64,000 nucleotides of DNA from Clostridia bacterium (GCA_017631955.1 JAGBSJ010000011.1:1-64000); one strand, 5' to 3'; shown: positions 35,802 through 45,625, counted from the first letter of the stretch. Notes: generated from the letters alone by a model not told the origin. Numbers and translations: made by a program.

Positions 35802-37049
35802 TTAATCGCGGCGAAGTGCTTCGATTGGTGGCATCTTTGCAGCTCTGCGAGCGGGGTAAACACCAAAGATAATTCCTATTGCAGATGAAAATCCAACTGC
35901 AAGTGCGATTGTAGATGGCTCAACAGTAAGTGGCACATCCATTATAAAAGATACAAATGCTGCACCTGCTACACCTAACAACAGACCGATTATACCACCT
36001 ATGAGACAAAGAATAATTGACTCTGTTAAGAACTGAAACATAATTGTACCGGTTTTTGCACCAAGTGCTTTTCTGATACCGATTTCACGGGTACGCTCTG
36101 TAATTGAAACAAGCATAATATTCATAACACCAATACCGCCAACAATCAGCGAAATTGCACTAACTGCAGCAATAAAGATTGTGAACACATTGATAACCGT
36201 ATCAAGCAAATCAATATAAGTTGCCATATTAGTTACTGTATAACAATCTTTTTCATAATTATCATGTAAAGAACGGACATAGTTTATTGCCGCATTACCG
36301 ATTCCGTCAAGCTGACTTTCGTCAACAGCAGTAACATTGATTGTATCGTAACGATTACTTGTACCGCCATTGATTGTAGCAGTAACAGGCGCAGGCATAA
36401 CAAGCATACAACTTGTAATCTGCATTCCGCCCATCATTGAGTTCATACTACTCATCATATCTTCAGTATCAAGATTCATACTTGACATTATGTCAACAAC
36501 ACCTACAACTTTTATAGAAATTGTAAGGTCGTTTGATGTACAGTAAATGTACTCACCTACTACATCTTTTGTCCCGAAAAGTTGTAATGCACTGCCTACA
36601 TCAATAACGCCTACATTTTTACCTTCGATATATTCTTCTTGAGTAAAAAATCGGCCATATAAAAGCGGAGTCTGCATAATCATCTGCATATCAGTATTAC
36701 AACCGATGCCCATAAGAAAACCTGTTTTATCATTTGCCGACATTTGACACATTGCCATTGACTGCATAGACGCATATTGTACACCATCAAGTTTTTTGAT
36801 TGCGGCAATATCTTCATCAGTAAAATAATCTTCATCATCCGCCACATTCATATTGACAGTTAACGCTATTGCGCTGTTACCCATATCGCGAATCATACCA
36901 ACGATATAGTCACGACCACCGTTACCTACGGTTACAATTGAAATAACAGACGCAACGCCAATAATAATACCGAGCATTGTAAGAAGCGAGCGCATAAGAT
37001 TGGTACGAATACTGAATACGGCAATACGAATATTTTCTTTAATATTCAA
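35802..37049 (-). CDS. MacB-type ABC transporter permease
   Basis: A 415-residue protein with the MacB/FtsX layout: one N-terminal helix (MLGIIIGVASVISIVTVGNG), a ~230-residue extracytoplasmic MacB_PCD domain, and three C-terminal helices with ITERTREIGIRKALGAKTGTI (the coupling motif) and GFSSAIGIIFGVYPARRAAKMPPIEALRR. Likely part of an efflux or export system. The start is a TTG after AGGTG. It follows the adaptor gene by 14 bases. No ATP-binding gene is adjacent, though MacB-type systems need one. Confidence 0.9.
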   Translation of the reverse strand: MNIKENIRIAVFSIRTNLMRSLLTMLGIIIGVASVISIVTVGNGGRDYIVGMIRDMGNSAIALTVNMNVADDEDYFTDEDIAAIKKLDGVQYASMQSMAMCQMSANDKTGFLMGIGCNTDMQMIMQTPLLYGRFFTQEEYIEGKNVGVIDVGSALQLFGTKDVVGEYIYCTSNDLTISIKVVGVVDIMSSMNLDTEDMMSSMNSMMGGMQITSCMLVMPAPVTATINGGTSNRYDTINVTAVDESQLDGIGNAAINYVRSLHDNYEKDCYTVTNMATYIDLLDTVINVFTIFIAAVSAISLIVGGIGVMNIMLVSITERTREIGIRKALGAKTGTIMFQFLTESIILCLIGGIIGLLLGVAGAAFVSFIMDVPLTVEPSTIALAVGFSSAIGIIFGVYPARRAAKMPPIEALRRD

Positions 37050-37063
37050 AATTCACACCTCAA

Positions 37064-38641
37064 TCAAGCAGTTTTGTTCTGCACTCTTGTGCCATCTTCC
37101 ATATTAGGGTCAGGGCTCTTGATTACCATTTCGCCCTCAACAAGACCACTGTTAATTTCATAACTTGTATCGTCAAGTGTTCCCTTTTCAATATTTCGCT
37201 TTGACGCTAAACCAGTTTCTTCATCAAAGACAAAAACAAAGTAATTGCCGTTATTATAAATTACCGATTCAACAGGAATTTTAAGCACATTCTCAACGGT
37301 TGCAAGTTTTATTTTAATATCAACATCAAATCCGATAACAATTTTTTCGTCAGGATTATTGATTTTTATTTTCACAAGCGCACCGTTAGCACCACCTGTG
37401 CCGCCCATAAGTGAACTTGTAAGAGCATTAAGGTCAAGAGAACTTGAAGAATCAATTGCAGTTGCACCTACATAGATAACTTCTGCTTCATATTCGCTAT
37501 CAAGACTTGTAACGATTGCTTCCATACCCACTTTAATTTTAAGAAGGTCTGATTTGCCTACAGTTACACTTACAATCATATCTTCATAACTTTCAAGAGT
37601 AATGCCTGTACCAGTTGGAACGGTTACAGAGTTGCCCATAAGTGAAGTGATAAACTCGTTATTTGCATTATCGCCTAAAAGTGATGACAAGTCGATAGAT
37701 GAATTTTCATCTGCTACAGGAACAAATTTTTCGCCTGCTTTAATATTTACAACAGTTACAATACCATCATTTTCAGCATACCAACCGTTTTTCATTTTAT
37801 TGTAGATTTCTTTTATATTATCGTAAGTTGCTTTTTTTGCATCGACTACTGTTTTAAGCGTTTCAAGCATTGTTTCGTTATCGCCTGAAACTAAAACTGC
37901 ATTTTCTGCTTGTAATGATGAAAGTTCTGAATTAAGCTGTGCAAGTTCAAGATTTTTCTGCATAAGCAATTCTTGCTTTTCAGTATCATTTGATGCCACA
38001 GGAATCTGTGTTTGAGAAGCAGATGCAATAAATGCGTCTATTTCTTCTTGAGTTGCACCATTCTGTGCCATCTGTAAAGCGATTGCATCAATCTGCTCTT
38101 GCGGAATCGCAGTCATCTGTGTTTCAGGAACAGTAGAGTTGATTTCGTTTTCAAGTTCTTGAATTTCTTTTTCTTTTATAGTAATCTGATTTTTTATTTT
38201 TGTGATTTCGTTATTAAGTTCGGCTTTTCTTTTTGCATTTGAATCAGAAGTAGCTTTTGCATCGTTATAATCTTTCAACGCATTATTATACTCTTTTTCT
38301 GCACTTACAATGTACGATGATGCACCCGAAACATTAAATGTTGCAATAAGGTCGCCTTTATTAACTTTATCTCCAACATTTACAAGTACTTCTTCAACAA
38401 CTACACCTTCAATAGCAGTAAATTTTTCTGTAACACCCGACTCAACAGTACCGCTGACATCAAGATAATTAGAAATAGTACCGTATTCCACTTTTGACAT
38501 GTCATAAGCAACAGGTGGCTCTGGTTTGAATGTTGAATAAAGCACATAAGAAACAAGAGCAACCATAAAAACTATGAATGCTATTATTGCAATTTTGACT
38601 TTAAGACTTTTCTTCTTGAAATTTTTAAGCAAAGAAATCAC
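37064..38641 (-). CDS. HlyD/MacA-family efflux adaptor protein
   Basis: A 525-residue membrane-fusion protein: one N-terminal membrane helix (VKIAIIAFIVFMVALVSYVL), a biotinyl-lipoyl-like hairpin (SGTVESGVTEKFTAIEG ... VNVGDKVNKGDLIATFNV), a long helical hairpin (about 105-255) with Gln/Glu-rich coils, the second lipoyl half (YAENDGIVTVVNIKAGEKF), beta barrel and membrane-proximal domains. The start is GTG 38641 with a weak ribosome site. It is the adaptor for the permease downstream; in Gram-positives such proteins link permease and cell-wall space. Confidence 0.9.
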   Translation of the reverse strand: MISLLKNFKKKSLKVKIAIIAFIVFMVALVSYVLYSTFKPEPPVAYDMSKVEYGTISNYLDVSGTVESGVTEKFTAIEGVVVEEVLVNVGDKVNKGDLIATFNVSGASSYIVSAEKEYNNALKDYNDAKATSDSNAKRKAELNNEITKIKNQITIKEKEIQELENEINSTVPETQMTAIPQEQIDAIALQMAQNGATQEEIDAFIASASQTQIPVASNDTEKQELLMQKNLELAQLNSELSSLQAENAVLVSGDNETMLETLKTVVDAKKATYDNIKEIYNKMKNGWYAENDGIVTVVNIKAGEKFVPVADENSSIDLSSLLGDNANNEFITSLMGNSVTVPTGTGITLESYEDMIVSVTVGKSDLLKIKVGMEAIVTSLDSEYEAEVIYVGATAIDSSSSLDLNALTSSLMGGTGGANGALVKIKINNPDEKIVIGFDVDIKIKLATVENVLKIPVESVIYNNGNYFVFVFDEETGLASKRNIEKGTLDDTSYEINSGLVEGEMVIKSPDPNMEDGTRVQNKTA

Positions 38642-38665
38642 ACTTTCATATTTTAATTAAATTAT

Positions 38666-38694
38666 ATTTTACACCTTTTTAATGCATTTTCCAA
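38666..38694 (-). promoter_or_regulatory. Promoter of the adaptor-permease operon
   Basis: TTGGAA-N17-TAAAAT on the minus strand. Confidence 0.55.
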
Positions 38695-38772
38695 TATTTG
38701 TTTGTAAATATTTTGTAAATTTAATTCATTTTTTTCATATATTTATTTATAAAATGATTTTCGGGTGGTTAA

Positions 38773-39249
38773 ATGATTAAAAAGGTGACTTGCATTATAT
38801 GTATTTTACTGACTTTATGCGGTTGCTCGCAAGAAGAGAAATTCGGAATTGAGCAGTTTGTTTCAAGAATAAACGAACAATTTGAAACTACATACAACAC
38901 TTCTGATTTTATGCTAGGTACTGATAGGAATGATAAAAGATATCTGTTTTGTGACAACGACTACGGTTTTACTGCACTATCTCTTGACTCTGACAACAGT
39001 ATTATTGGTGTAGGGCTTCTTGTCAATGAAAGTATGGACACAAATACTGCTATAAATACATTCTTAAACTTTTGTTGTATATTCACAGGTAATGACAGAT
39101 TATCGCAACAAGAAATACTGATCCAATGCCGAATAACTACTGATACAATAAAATATGCCGACAATAACACTGTGATTACTGTCGGCAAATATAAATATAC
39201 TGTTGTGTGTAACGAATATTCCGTTACTTTATTTTGTGACCGCGTATAA
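38773..39249 (+). CDS. Small lipoprotein of unknown function
   Basis: A 158-residue protein with a lipoprotein signal (MIKKVTCIICILLTLCGCS; lipobox LCGC). The mature part is small, mixed alpha/beta and Cys-containing, and I do not recognise a domain. GGGTGG lies before the ATG. It is a lone gene convergent with cysS; the two stop codons abut with no bases between them. A hairpin near its 3' end (39157-39186) is probably the cysS terminator. Confidence 0.72.
   Translation: MIKKVTCIICILLTLCGCSQEEKFGIEQFVSRINEQFETTYNTSDFMLGTDRNDKRYLFCDNDYGFTALSLDSDNSIIGVGLLVNESMDTNTAINTFLNFCCIFTGNDRLSQQEILIQCRITTDTIKYADNNTVITVGKYKYTVVCNEYSVTLFCDRV
39157..39186 (-). terminator. Probable cysS terminator inside the lipoprotein gene
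   Basis: GCCGACA (39157-39163) / TGTCGGC (39180-39186), with loosely T-rich ATATTTTATT on the minus strand. No other hairpin follows the cysS stop. Confidence 0.45.
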
Positions 39250-40650
39250 TTACTCGCGATGCCATTTTACACCTTGTGGTGTATCTTCAAGGACAATACC
39301 CTGTGCTTTTAATTCGTCACGGATTCTGTCTGCTTCTGCCCAGTTTCTGTCTTTACGTGCCTGAGTACGAGCTTCAATAAGCTTTTCTATTTCATCGTCA
39401 AGACTTTCTGTTTTTCTGTTATAAACAAGGCCAAGAACACCTGTAAGTTCATCAAAAAGAGTTGTTGCAAGTTCTACAAGTTCTTTATTAGGGGCATCTG
39501 TAATTACTGTTGTGTTGATGTCTTTAACAAGTTCAAAGATTGCTGAAATTGCATCTGCAGTATTAAGGTCGTCATCCATAGCAGTAATAAACTGTTCGCG
39601 ACGAGAAGTAAGTTTTGCTTTGATTTCGTCTGCATTCTCTACTACTGTATCTGTTGCATTCTTCATTGCAAAGTCAAGACTTTCACGGCAATTGTAAAGG
39701 CGAACAAGCGATGCTTTGCACTGTTCAATAATATCAACGCTATAGTTAATTGGGCTTCTGTAGTGTGAAGAAATAAGGAAGTAACGGATTGGCTCATAGC
39801 CATATTCATTTGCAACGTCACGAACTGTAAAGAAATTGCCTAAAGATTTTGACATTTTAACATTGTCAACACTGATAAATCCGTTATGCATCCAATAATT
39901 TGCAAAAGGAACACCATTGCAGCACTCACTCTGTGCAATTTCATTTTCATGGTGTGGGAAAACAAGGTCCTGACCGCCACAATGAATATCAATAGTTTCG
40001 CCAAGGTATCTTCTTACCATTGCAGAACATTCAATATGCCAACCTGGTCTGCCGTGTCCCCAAGGAGATTCCCAGTATGGTTCGCCTGGTTTTGCACTCT
40101 TCCAGAGAGCAAAGTCCATTGGCTCGCGTTTAACTTCTTCAACGCTGATACGAGCACCTGCTTCAAGGTCTTCAAGTGGCTGATGTGAAAGCTTACCGTA
40201 TTCCTTAAACTGTTTAGGGCTAAAATAAACGTCGCCATTATCAACTGCATAAGCATAACCTTTTTCAATAAGAGTGCTTACGATATTGATAATTTCGTCA
40301 ATATTTTCAGTTGCTCTTGGATGAGTTGTTGCCTCACGCACATTCATACCTTTTGCATCTGTCCAGAATTCTTCAATATATTTTTCAGAAACAGTTTTAT
40401 AGTCTGTTCCCTCTTCGTTAGCGCGGCGAATAATTTTATCATCAATATCAGTAAAGTTCTGAACAAAATTTACTTTATAGCCACGATATTCCATATATCT
40501 TCTGAAAGTATCGAACACACAAAGAGGACGAGCGTTACCGATATGAATGAAGTTGTATACTGTTGGTCCACAAGCATAAACTTTCAATTCGTTTGGAACA
40601 AGTGTTTTCAGTTCTTCTTTTCTTCTTGTGAGAGTGTTAAAAATCTTCAT
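39250..40650 (-). CDS. cysS: Cysteinyl-tRNA synthetase
   Basis: A 466-residue class I synthetase that charges tRNA-Cys. Seen: [17 protein letters not shown] (Cys zinc ligand and HIGH-like HIGN), [11 protein letters not shown] and [18 protein letters not shown] (zinc site), KMSKSLGNF (KMSKS), and a helical anticodon domain ending [12 protein letters not shown] 40650 overlaps the cysE stop by one base (TAATG), so it is coupled to cysE. It is the last gene of the Cys T-box transcript. Confidence 0.98.
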   Translation of the reverse strand: MKIFNTLTRRKEELKTLVPNELKVYACGPTVYNFIHIGNARPLCVFDTFRRYMEYRGYKVNFVQNFTDIDDKIIRRANEEGTDYKTVSEKYIEEFWTDAKGMNVREATTHPRATENIDEIINIVSTLIEKGYAYAVDNGDVYFSPKQFKEYGKLSHQPLEDLEAGARISVEEVKREPMDFALWKSAKPGEPYWESPWGHGRPGWHIECSAMVRRYLGETIDIHCGGQDLVFPHHENEIAQSECCNGVPFANYWMHNGFISVDNVKMSKSLGNFFTVRDVANEYGYEPIRYFLISSHYRSPINYSVDIIEQCKASLVRLYNCRESLDFAMKNATDTVVENADEIKAKLTSRREQFITAMDDDLNTADAISAIFELVKDINTTVITDAPNKELVELATTLFDELTGVLGLVYNRKTESLDDEIEKLIEARTQARKDRNWAEADRIRDELKAQGIVLEDTPQGVKWHRE

Positions 40651-41291
40651 TATTTTTCTTCTCCTTTATATTTTGCAAGTTCTTTTTCAAGTTTATCAAT
40701 TTTTGCATTTAATTTGCAGAACTCCTGTGAAACAGGGTCAGGAATATGCACCTGGTCAAGATTGTCAACGCGTTTGCCGTTTCTCTTAATAACTCTTGCA
40801 GGTACACCTACTGCAGTTGAATTTTCAGGGATTTCGTCAAGCACAACTGCACCTGATGCAATATTTGAATTGTCGCCAACCTTGAATGGTCCTAAAATTT
40901 TAGCACCTGAACCAATCATAACACCGTTGCCGATTGTTGGGTGACGCTTACCTGTATCTTTACCTGTACCACCAAGTGTTACGCCCTGATAAATTGTAAC
41001 ATCATCACCGATTTCTGCAGTTTCACCGATTACAACGCCAGTACCATGGTCAATGAAAAAGCGTCTGCCGATTGTAGCACCTGGGTGGATTTCTATATTT
41101 GTTTTTCTTGCAGAGTGCTGAGAAATAGCACGGGCAAAGAATTTACAATTATGACGATAAAACCAGTTTGCAATTCTATGTGACCTTATCGCTTTAAGTC
41201 CGGGATATAAAAGTAAAATCTCTAAAAATCCCGATGCGGCTGGGTCACGCTCTTTGACGGTTTTTATGTCTTCAATTAATCTGTCAAACAA
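40650..41291 (-). CDS. cysE: Serine O-acetyltransferase
   Basis: A 213-residue enzyme making O-acetylserine, the precursor of cysteine. The N-terminal helical part (residues 1-60) is short, and the left-handed beta-helix hexapeptide repeats include IEIHPGATIGRRFFIDHGTGVVIGE (catalytic His/Asp), YQGVTLGGTG and ASGAVVLDEIPENSTAVGVP. The tail is a coiled Lys/Glu helix. The start is TTG, placed by GGAGGA seven bases upstream. It lies behind a Cys T-box, so it is induced by uncharged tRNA-Cys. Confidence 0.97.
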   Translation of the reverse strand: MFDRLIEDIKTVKERDPAASGFLEILLLYPGLKAIRSHRIANWFYRHNCKFFARAISQHSARKTNIEIHPGATIGRRFFIDHGTGVVIGETAEIGDDVTIYQGVTLGGTGKDTGKRHPTIGNGVMIGSGAKILGPFKVGDNSNIASGAVVLDEIPENSTAVGVPARVIKRNGKRVDNLDQVHIPDPVSQEFCKLNAKIDKLEKELAKYKGEEK

Positions 41292-41312
41292 CTCTATTCC
41301 TCCAAATAAATT

Positions 41313-41547
41313 TACAAAAAAATAACGCCTACATTTGCACTAATGCAAACGAAGGCGAATAGTCGCGGTTCCACTTCGATTTATAACTCGAATAGTTTAT
41401 AACGTAACAACACGGGTATGTATTTCCCCATACCGACTCACGAATGCACTTCACAAAAGTTTTTTAATATGGGCTTTCAGCCGACGACCCATAATCTCTG
41501 ATAAAAACACAATTGCTACTCTTTTCGGTCATTGCCTTTATTTTATG
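41313..41547 (-). promoter_or_regulatory. T-box leader of cysE-cysS (Cys, TGC specifier)
   Basis: On the minus strand: stem I with AGAGATTATGG..., specifier TGC (Cys) at 41446-41448 in the context GAAG-TGC-ATTCGTGAG, the T-box AGTGGAACCGCG at 41364-41375, and a terminator CGCCTTCGTTTGCA / TGCAAATGTAGGCG with a T-run to 41313. Confidence 0.95.
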
Positions 41548-41554
41548 CTATGCT

Positions 41555-41583
41555 ATTTTAACACATAAATTCACAAAATGCAA
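41555..41583 (-). promoter_or_regulatory. Promoter of the cysE T-box transcript
   Basis: TTGCAT-N17-TAAAAT on the minus strand, ending directly at the pgsA stop codon. Confidence 0.72.
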
Positions 41584-42174
41584 TCACTTTGTGAAATCAA
41601 TTATTTTTTTACTGTCATTTAAGTAAATTACGCCTGAAATTATAGTTAAAATTGCGGTAATCCAAAGAAGTCCGTTTGAAATTAATGACAAATCGGGAAG
41701 TTTTGCAAATAAATCTTTATTTGTATTTGAGAGTATTTCCCACACTTCGCCTAAAATCATAATAAGGATTGTAAATGTCATCTGACTTACTGTTTTAATT
41801 TTGCCCCAAATATTTGCAGGGATTACTACACCGCCTGCTGCGGCAATCATTCTAACAGATGCAATTGCAAATTCACGGGTTAAGACAAGCATTACAATCC
41901 ATATATTACAAAGTCCCATACTCATAAATGCGAGAAGCGCTGCAGTTGTAAGAATTTTATCTGCAATTGGGTCTAAAAACTTACCGAAATTTGTAATCTG
42001 GTTATTTTTTCTAGCAAGATGACCATCAATAGCATCAGTAATTGAGCCGATTGAGAAAATAACACAAGCAATTAAAAATTTATGGGGAAGAGTATCCATA
42101 AGTATTACCGCAAGAAAAATTGGTGTAATGAAAATTCTTGCAATAGTAAGCAAATTGGGTACGTTCAATTTCAT
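41584..42174 (-). CDS. pgsA: CDP-diacylglycerol-glycerol-3-phosphate 3-phosphatidyltransferase
   Basis: A 196-residue membrane enzyme of acidic phospholipid synthesis. The CDP-alcohol phosphotransferase motif DG-x2-AR-x8-G-x3-D is seen as TDAIDGHLARKNNQITNFG and LDPIADK; there are about six membrane helices, and it begins KLNVPNLLTIARIFITP. Full length. It overlaps rimO by 4 bases (ATGA) and is the last gene of the recA-recX-rimO-pgsA run. No terminator was seen before the next promoter. Confidence 0.97.
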   Translation of the reverse strand: MKLNVPNLLTIARIFITPIFLAVILMDTLPHKFLIACVIFSIGSITDAIDGHLARKNNQITNFGKFLDPIADKILTTAALLAFMSMGLCNIWIVMLVLTREFAIASVRMIAAAGGVVIPANIWGKIKTVSQMTFTILIMILGEVWEILSNTNKDLFAKLPDLSLISNGLLWITAILTIISGVIYLNDSKKIIDFTK

Positions 42175-43496
42175 ATAACTTCTCCTGTTAATTCGCCGTC
42201 AACTACATTGATAATTTCAACTTCTACAATGTCGCCATCGTCTAATTCAAATCCGCAAGTGAAACTGATTTGAGTATCAATTTCGGGTGCATCCATAGTG
42301 GTTCTGCCAAAATATGAGTCAGAGTATGAATCGTAACCCTCAACAATTGTTGTAAGGGTTTTACCAATAAGTGAATCATTGATTTCGTCAAGAATTACAT
42401 TCTGGCGCTCATTTATTATATCGGCACGGTCTTGACGGATTTCAAAATCCATCATTCCGTCAAGTTTTGCGGCGGGAGTACCCTCCTCTTCTGAATAAGC
42501 AAAGCAACCCATTCTTTCAAATCGCATTTCTTCAATAAATTCACAGAGTTCATTAAATTCTTCTTCGGTTTCGCCTGGAAAACCTGCAATAAATGTTGTA
42601 CGGATTGTAACATCTTTGATTTGCTCACGGATTTTGTTGAGTACTGCAGTGAGAGTTTCGCGGTCACCGTGACGATTCATTCTTTTAAGGACATTTTTGC
42701 TACAATGTTGAAGTGGAATGTCCATATATTTTACGATTTTGTCATTAGTTGCAATTTCATTAATAAGTGCATCGTCAATTCTTTCAGGATAAAGATAAAG
42801 AAGACGAATCCACTCTATTCCATCAACATTAGACAATGCTTTAAGGAGTGGCACAAGGGCATTTTTTCCGTATAAATCTTCGCCGTAGCGAGTTGTATCT
42901 TGTGCTACAACAACAAGTTCTTTTACGCCTTCGCCGGCAAGTTTTTGTGCTTCTGCTAAAATGCTTTCACTTGGACGGCTACGGAATGGCCCACGAATTG
43001 ACGGAATTGCACAATAAGTACAATGATTTGAGCAACCCTCTGCAATCTTAATGTATGCAGAATATGGTGGAGTTGTGAGAATTCTGTCACCTTCAATTTT
43101 AAGGTTGGTTTTAGGAGGGAATTCCCCTACTTTTTCGCCTTTAATAATTCTGTCGCAGATTTCACAAATATCTTCATTTGCGCCAATACCAATTACCGCA
43201 TCAGTTTCAGGAATTTCTTTGAAAATTTCACTTTGATAACGCTCGGCAAGGCAACCAGTAACAAGAACTTTAAGGTTTTCGCAATCTTCTTTATACGACA
43301 ACATATCGAGAATATTCTCAATAGATTCACGCTTTGCATCTTCAATAAAACCACAAGTGTTGACGATTACAACATCAGCTTCACAAGGGTCGGTTACAAT
43401 TTCAAAACCGTTGTTATGAAGTTTAGAAAGCATAATCTCGGCATCAACCTGATTTTTAGGACAACCTAAAGATATCATACCAATTTTTTTAGTCAT
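42171..43496 (-). CDS. rimO: Ribosomal protein S12 methylthiotransferase RimO
   Basis: A 441-residue radical-SAM enzyme that methylthiolates Asp of ribosomal protein S12. Order: UPF0004 domain (MISLGCPKNQVDAEIMLSKL, then NTCGFIEDAK and VTGCLAERY for the auxiliary cluster), radical-SAM with CSNHCTYCAIP, and a C-terminal TRAM domain. The sequence GCPKNQVD/CGFIEDAK favours RimO over MiaB. The ATG 43496 has GGAGAA about 8 bases upstream; a frame to 43514 would need a TTG. Overlaps recX by 8 bases and pgsA by 4. Confidence 0.96.
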   Translation of the reverse strand: MTKKIGMISLGCPKNQVDAEIMLSKLHNNGFEIVTDPCEADVVIVNTCGFIEDAKRESIENILDMLSYKEDCENLKVLVTGCLAERYQSEIFKEIPETDAVIGIGANEDICEICDRIIKGEKVGEFPPKTNLKIEGDRILTTPPYSAYIKIAEGCSNHCTYCAIPSIRGPFRSRPSESILAEAQKLAGEGVKELVVVAQDTTRYGEDLYGKNALVPLLKALSNVDGIEWIRLLYLYPERIDDALINEIATNDKIVKYMDIPLQHCSKNVLKRMNRHGDRETLTAVLNKIREQIKDVTIRTTFIAGFPGETEEEFNELCEFIEEMRFERMGCFAYSEEEGTPAAKLDGMMDFEIRQDRADIINERQNVILDEINDSLIGKTLTTIVEGYDSYSDSYFGRTTMDAPEIDTQISFTCGFELDDGDIVEVEIINVVDGELTGEVI

Positions 43497-44115
43497 AGTA
43501 TTCTTCTCCGTCAAATTCAGTTAAGGTATTCAAGGCAGTTTTAATATCGGAATATGAATAGCCAAGTCGCATAAGTGCGTCGACTGTTCTTTTTCTGCCC
43601 TTTTCATCGTTAATTTTGTTTATATATTTTTTCTTGATTAGTATTATAATACGAGATACAGGGTCATTGTCAAGCAAAAGGACAGTATTTTCTGTAATAT
43701 CACGACTAATACCACGAAATGTAAGTTCTTGCTTAATTCGTTTAATACTGTAATTTTTATGTTCTAACAAATCGTTTGCAAGAATTCGGGCATATTCTTC
43801 GTCATTGAGAAGTCCCAATTCAAAAAGTCGCTCACATGCTTTTTCTGCATACTCTTTTTCATGACCTTTTTCACAGAGTTTTTTAATCAACTCTTTTGTG
43901 CCGTAAGGTCGACGTGAAAGAAAATCAAGACCTTTGTTATAAGCACGACGAAAACTGACCGCGTTTAATAACTCGGTCAGTTCTTCTTCGTTAATTTCTT
44001 TATAATTTCTGAATTTTTCGGAATACCAATAATCACTATCTACAGTAGCACGATATTCTTCGTCTATGTAGATATGAATTTTTTTGGCTTTACCTTCTTT
44101 AACAGTAAGTTTCAT
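43489..44115 (-). CDS. recX: Recombination regulatory protein RecX
   Basis: A 208-residue, all-helical modulator of RecA filaments. It carries the triple RecX three-helix repeats, for example ALDFLSRRPYGTKELIKKL-like text (LDFLSRRPYGTKELIKKLCE), LGLLNDEEYARILANDLLEH and IKRIKQELTFRGISRD. The family begins with an N-terminal beta segment, as here. The ATG overlaps the recA stop by one base (TAATG), so it is coupled to recA and shares its SOS control. Confidence 0.93.
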   Translation of the reverse strand: MKLTVKEGKAKKIHIYIDEEYRATVDSDYWYSEKFRNYKEINEEELTELLNAVSFRRAYNKGLDFLSRRPYGTKELIKKLCEKGHEKEYAEKACERLFELGLLNDEEYARILANDLLEHKNYSIKRIKQELTFRGISRDITENTVLLLDNDPVSRIIILIKKKYINKINDEKGRKRTVDALMRLGYSYSDIKTALNTLTEFDGEEYYD

Positions 44116-45218
44116 TATTCGTCGTCATCAACTGCGATATCAAGAGTTGCTCTTGCTGCAGCTTTTGTTGTTGGAATTTTAACTACTTCTGGTTGAGAAA
44201 TAGGTGCAGACGCTCCCTTTTTCGCATCAAGTGCTTCTTTCATTTTTGTGCGGATTTGTTGTTCGATTTCGTTAGCAAGTTCAGTTTCTTGCTTAAAGAG
44301 AAGTTTTACATTTTCTCTGCCCTGACCAAGACGCTGTTCGCCATAGTAGAACCAAGCACCGCTCTTTTTAACAATATCAAACTTAACGCCAAGGTCAACG
44401 ATTTCACCAATCTTTGAAATACCTTCGCCGTACATAATATCAAACTCTGCCTCTTTAAATGGAGGAGCAACTTTATTCTTAACAATCTTTGCGCGAGTAC
44501 GAGAACCAATAAACTCATTGCCCTGACCTTTAAGCTGTTCAACACGACGAACATCAATTCGCATTGTTGTATAGAATTTAAGTGCACGACCACCTGTTGT
44601 TACTTCAGGGTTGCCATAGATTACGCCAACTTTTTCACGAAGTTGGTTAATAAAGATAACGATAGTATTTGATTTATTAATAACGCTTGTAAGCTTACGA
44701 AGCGCCTGTGACATAAGACGAGCATGAAGACCAACGTGGCTGTCGCCCATATCACCCTCAATTTCTGCACGAGGAACAAGAGCCGCAACAGAGTCAACTA
44801 CGATTACATCAAGAGCGCCTGAACGAGCAAGTGCTTCAGTAATTTCAAGGGCTTGTTCGCCGTTGTCTGGCTGAGAAACAAGAAGTGAATTAATATCAAC
44901 ACCAAGTGCCTCAGCATATTCTGGGTCAAGAGCGTGTTCAGCGTCAATGAATGCTGCTTCGCCACCGAGTTTTTGTGCCTCAGCAACTACCTGTAAAGCA
45001 AGAGTTGTTTTACCTGAAGATTCAGGTCCATAGATTTCAACAATTCTGCCCTTTGGAAGTCCGCCAATACCTGTTGCATGGTCAAGAGAAATTGAGCCGG
45101 TTGAAATTGCCTCAACATTTAATGAACTATTTTCGCCAAGGCGCATAACTGCACCTTTACCGTAATTTTTTTCAATCTGTAATAATGCGGTTTCTAATGC
45201 TTTTGATTTATCAGCCAT
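44115..45218 (-). CDS. recA: Recombinase RecA
   Basis: A 367-residue strand-exchange recombinase and SOS coprotease. Walker A is [13 protein letters not shown], followed by [31 protein letters not shown], Walker [13 protein letters not shown], loop L1 [20 protein letters not shown] and L2 around [21 protein letters not shown], then a C-terminal domain ending in an acidic DVAVDDDE-like tail (IAVDDDE). The ATG 45218 has GAGGT upstream. First gene of recA-recX-rimO-pgsA; an SOS box overlaps the start of the transcript. Confidence 0.98.
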   Translation of the reverse strand: MADKSKALETALLQIEKNYGKGAVMRLGENSSLNVEAISTGSISLDHATGIGGLPKGRIVEIYGPESSGKTTLALQVVAEAQKLGGEAAFIDAEHALDPEYAEALGVDINSLLVSQPDNGEQALEITEALARSGALDVIVVDSVAALVPRAEIEGDMGDSHVGLHARLMSQALRKLTSVINKSNTIVIFINQLREKVGVIYGNPEVTTGGRALKFYTTMRIDVRRVEQLKGQGNEFIGSRTRAKIVKNKVAPPFKEAEFDIMYGEGISKIGEIVDLGVKFDIVKKSGAWFYYGEQRLGQGRENVKLLFKQETELANEIEQQIRTKMKEALDAKKGASAPISQPEVVKIPTTKAAARATLDIAVDDDE

Positions 45219-45235
45219 TTTACATACCTCGCTAT

Positions 45236-45249
45236 CGCACAAATGTTCG
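45236..45249 (-). promoter_or_regulatory. LexA (SOS) box of recA
   Basis: CGAACATTTGTGCG on the minus strand, one base different from the Gram-positive consensus CGAAC-N4-GTTCG, lying just downstream of the recA -10. Confidence 0.72.
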
Positions 45250-45258
45250 TTTGAATGT

Positions 45259-45287
45259 ATTATATATTATTTACTTGACAATTGCAA
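45259..45287 (-). promoter_or_regulatory. Promoter of recA-recX-rimO-pgsA
   Basis: TTGCAA-N17-TATAAT on the minus strand. Confidence 0.8.
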
Positions 45288-45329
45288 GTACTTTTTATAA
45301 ATTTAATAAAAATATTTTTAAAAAAACAC

Positions 45330-45358
45330 TTGCAAATTGCGAAAGTAACTGTTATAAT
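45330..45358 (+). promoter_or_regulatory. Promoter of rpmB
   Basis: TTGCAA-N17-TATAAT on the plus strand; divergent from the recA promoter. Confidence 0.8.
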
Positions 45359-45414
45359 GTCTCTTGTTGTAATTTGATTATTAAACCCCGTTTATTTAAG
45401 GAGGTGCCTTTGAA

Positions 45415-45603
45415 ATGGCAAAATGCGAATATTGTGGTAAAGACGTTGCTTTCGGCATCAAGGTTTCTCACTCACACAGACGTTCAAACAGAACTTGGAA
45501 ACCAAACGTAAAAAGAGTTAAAGCAGTTGTAAACGGCTCTCCTAAGAGAGTTTATGCTTGCACTCGTTGCCTTCGCTCAGGTAAGGTTGAAAGAGCAGTT
45601 TAA
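45415..45603 (+). CDS. rpmB: Ribosomal protein L28
   Basis: A 62-residue 50S subunit protein: MAKCEYCGKDVAFGIKVSHS, then RRSNRTWKPNVKRVK and a C-terminal VYACTRCLRSGKVERA. Two CxxC pairs (CEYC, CTRC) are kept, so it is the zinc-binding form of L28. AAGGAGG precedes the ATG. Monocistronic, with its own promoter and terminator. Confidence 0.97.
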   Translation: MAKCEYCGKDVAFGIKVSHSHRRSNRTWKPNVKRVKAVVNGSPKRVYACTRCLRSGKVERAV

Positions 45604-45625
45604 TTCAAAGCAAAATACGAAAATT

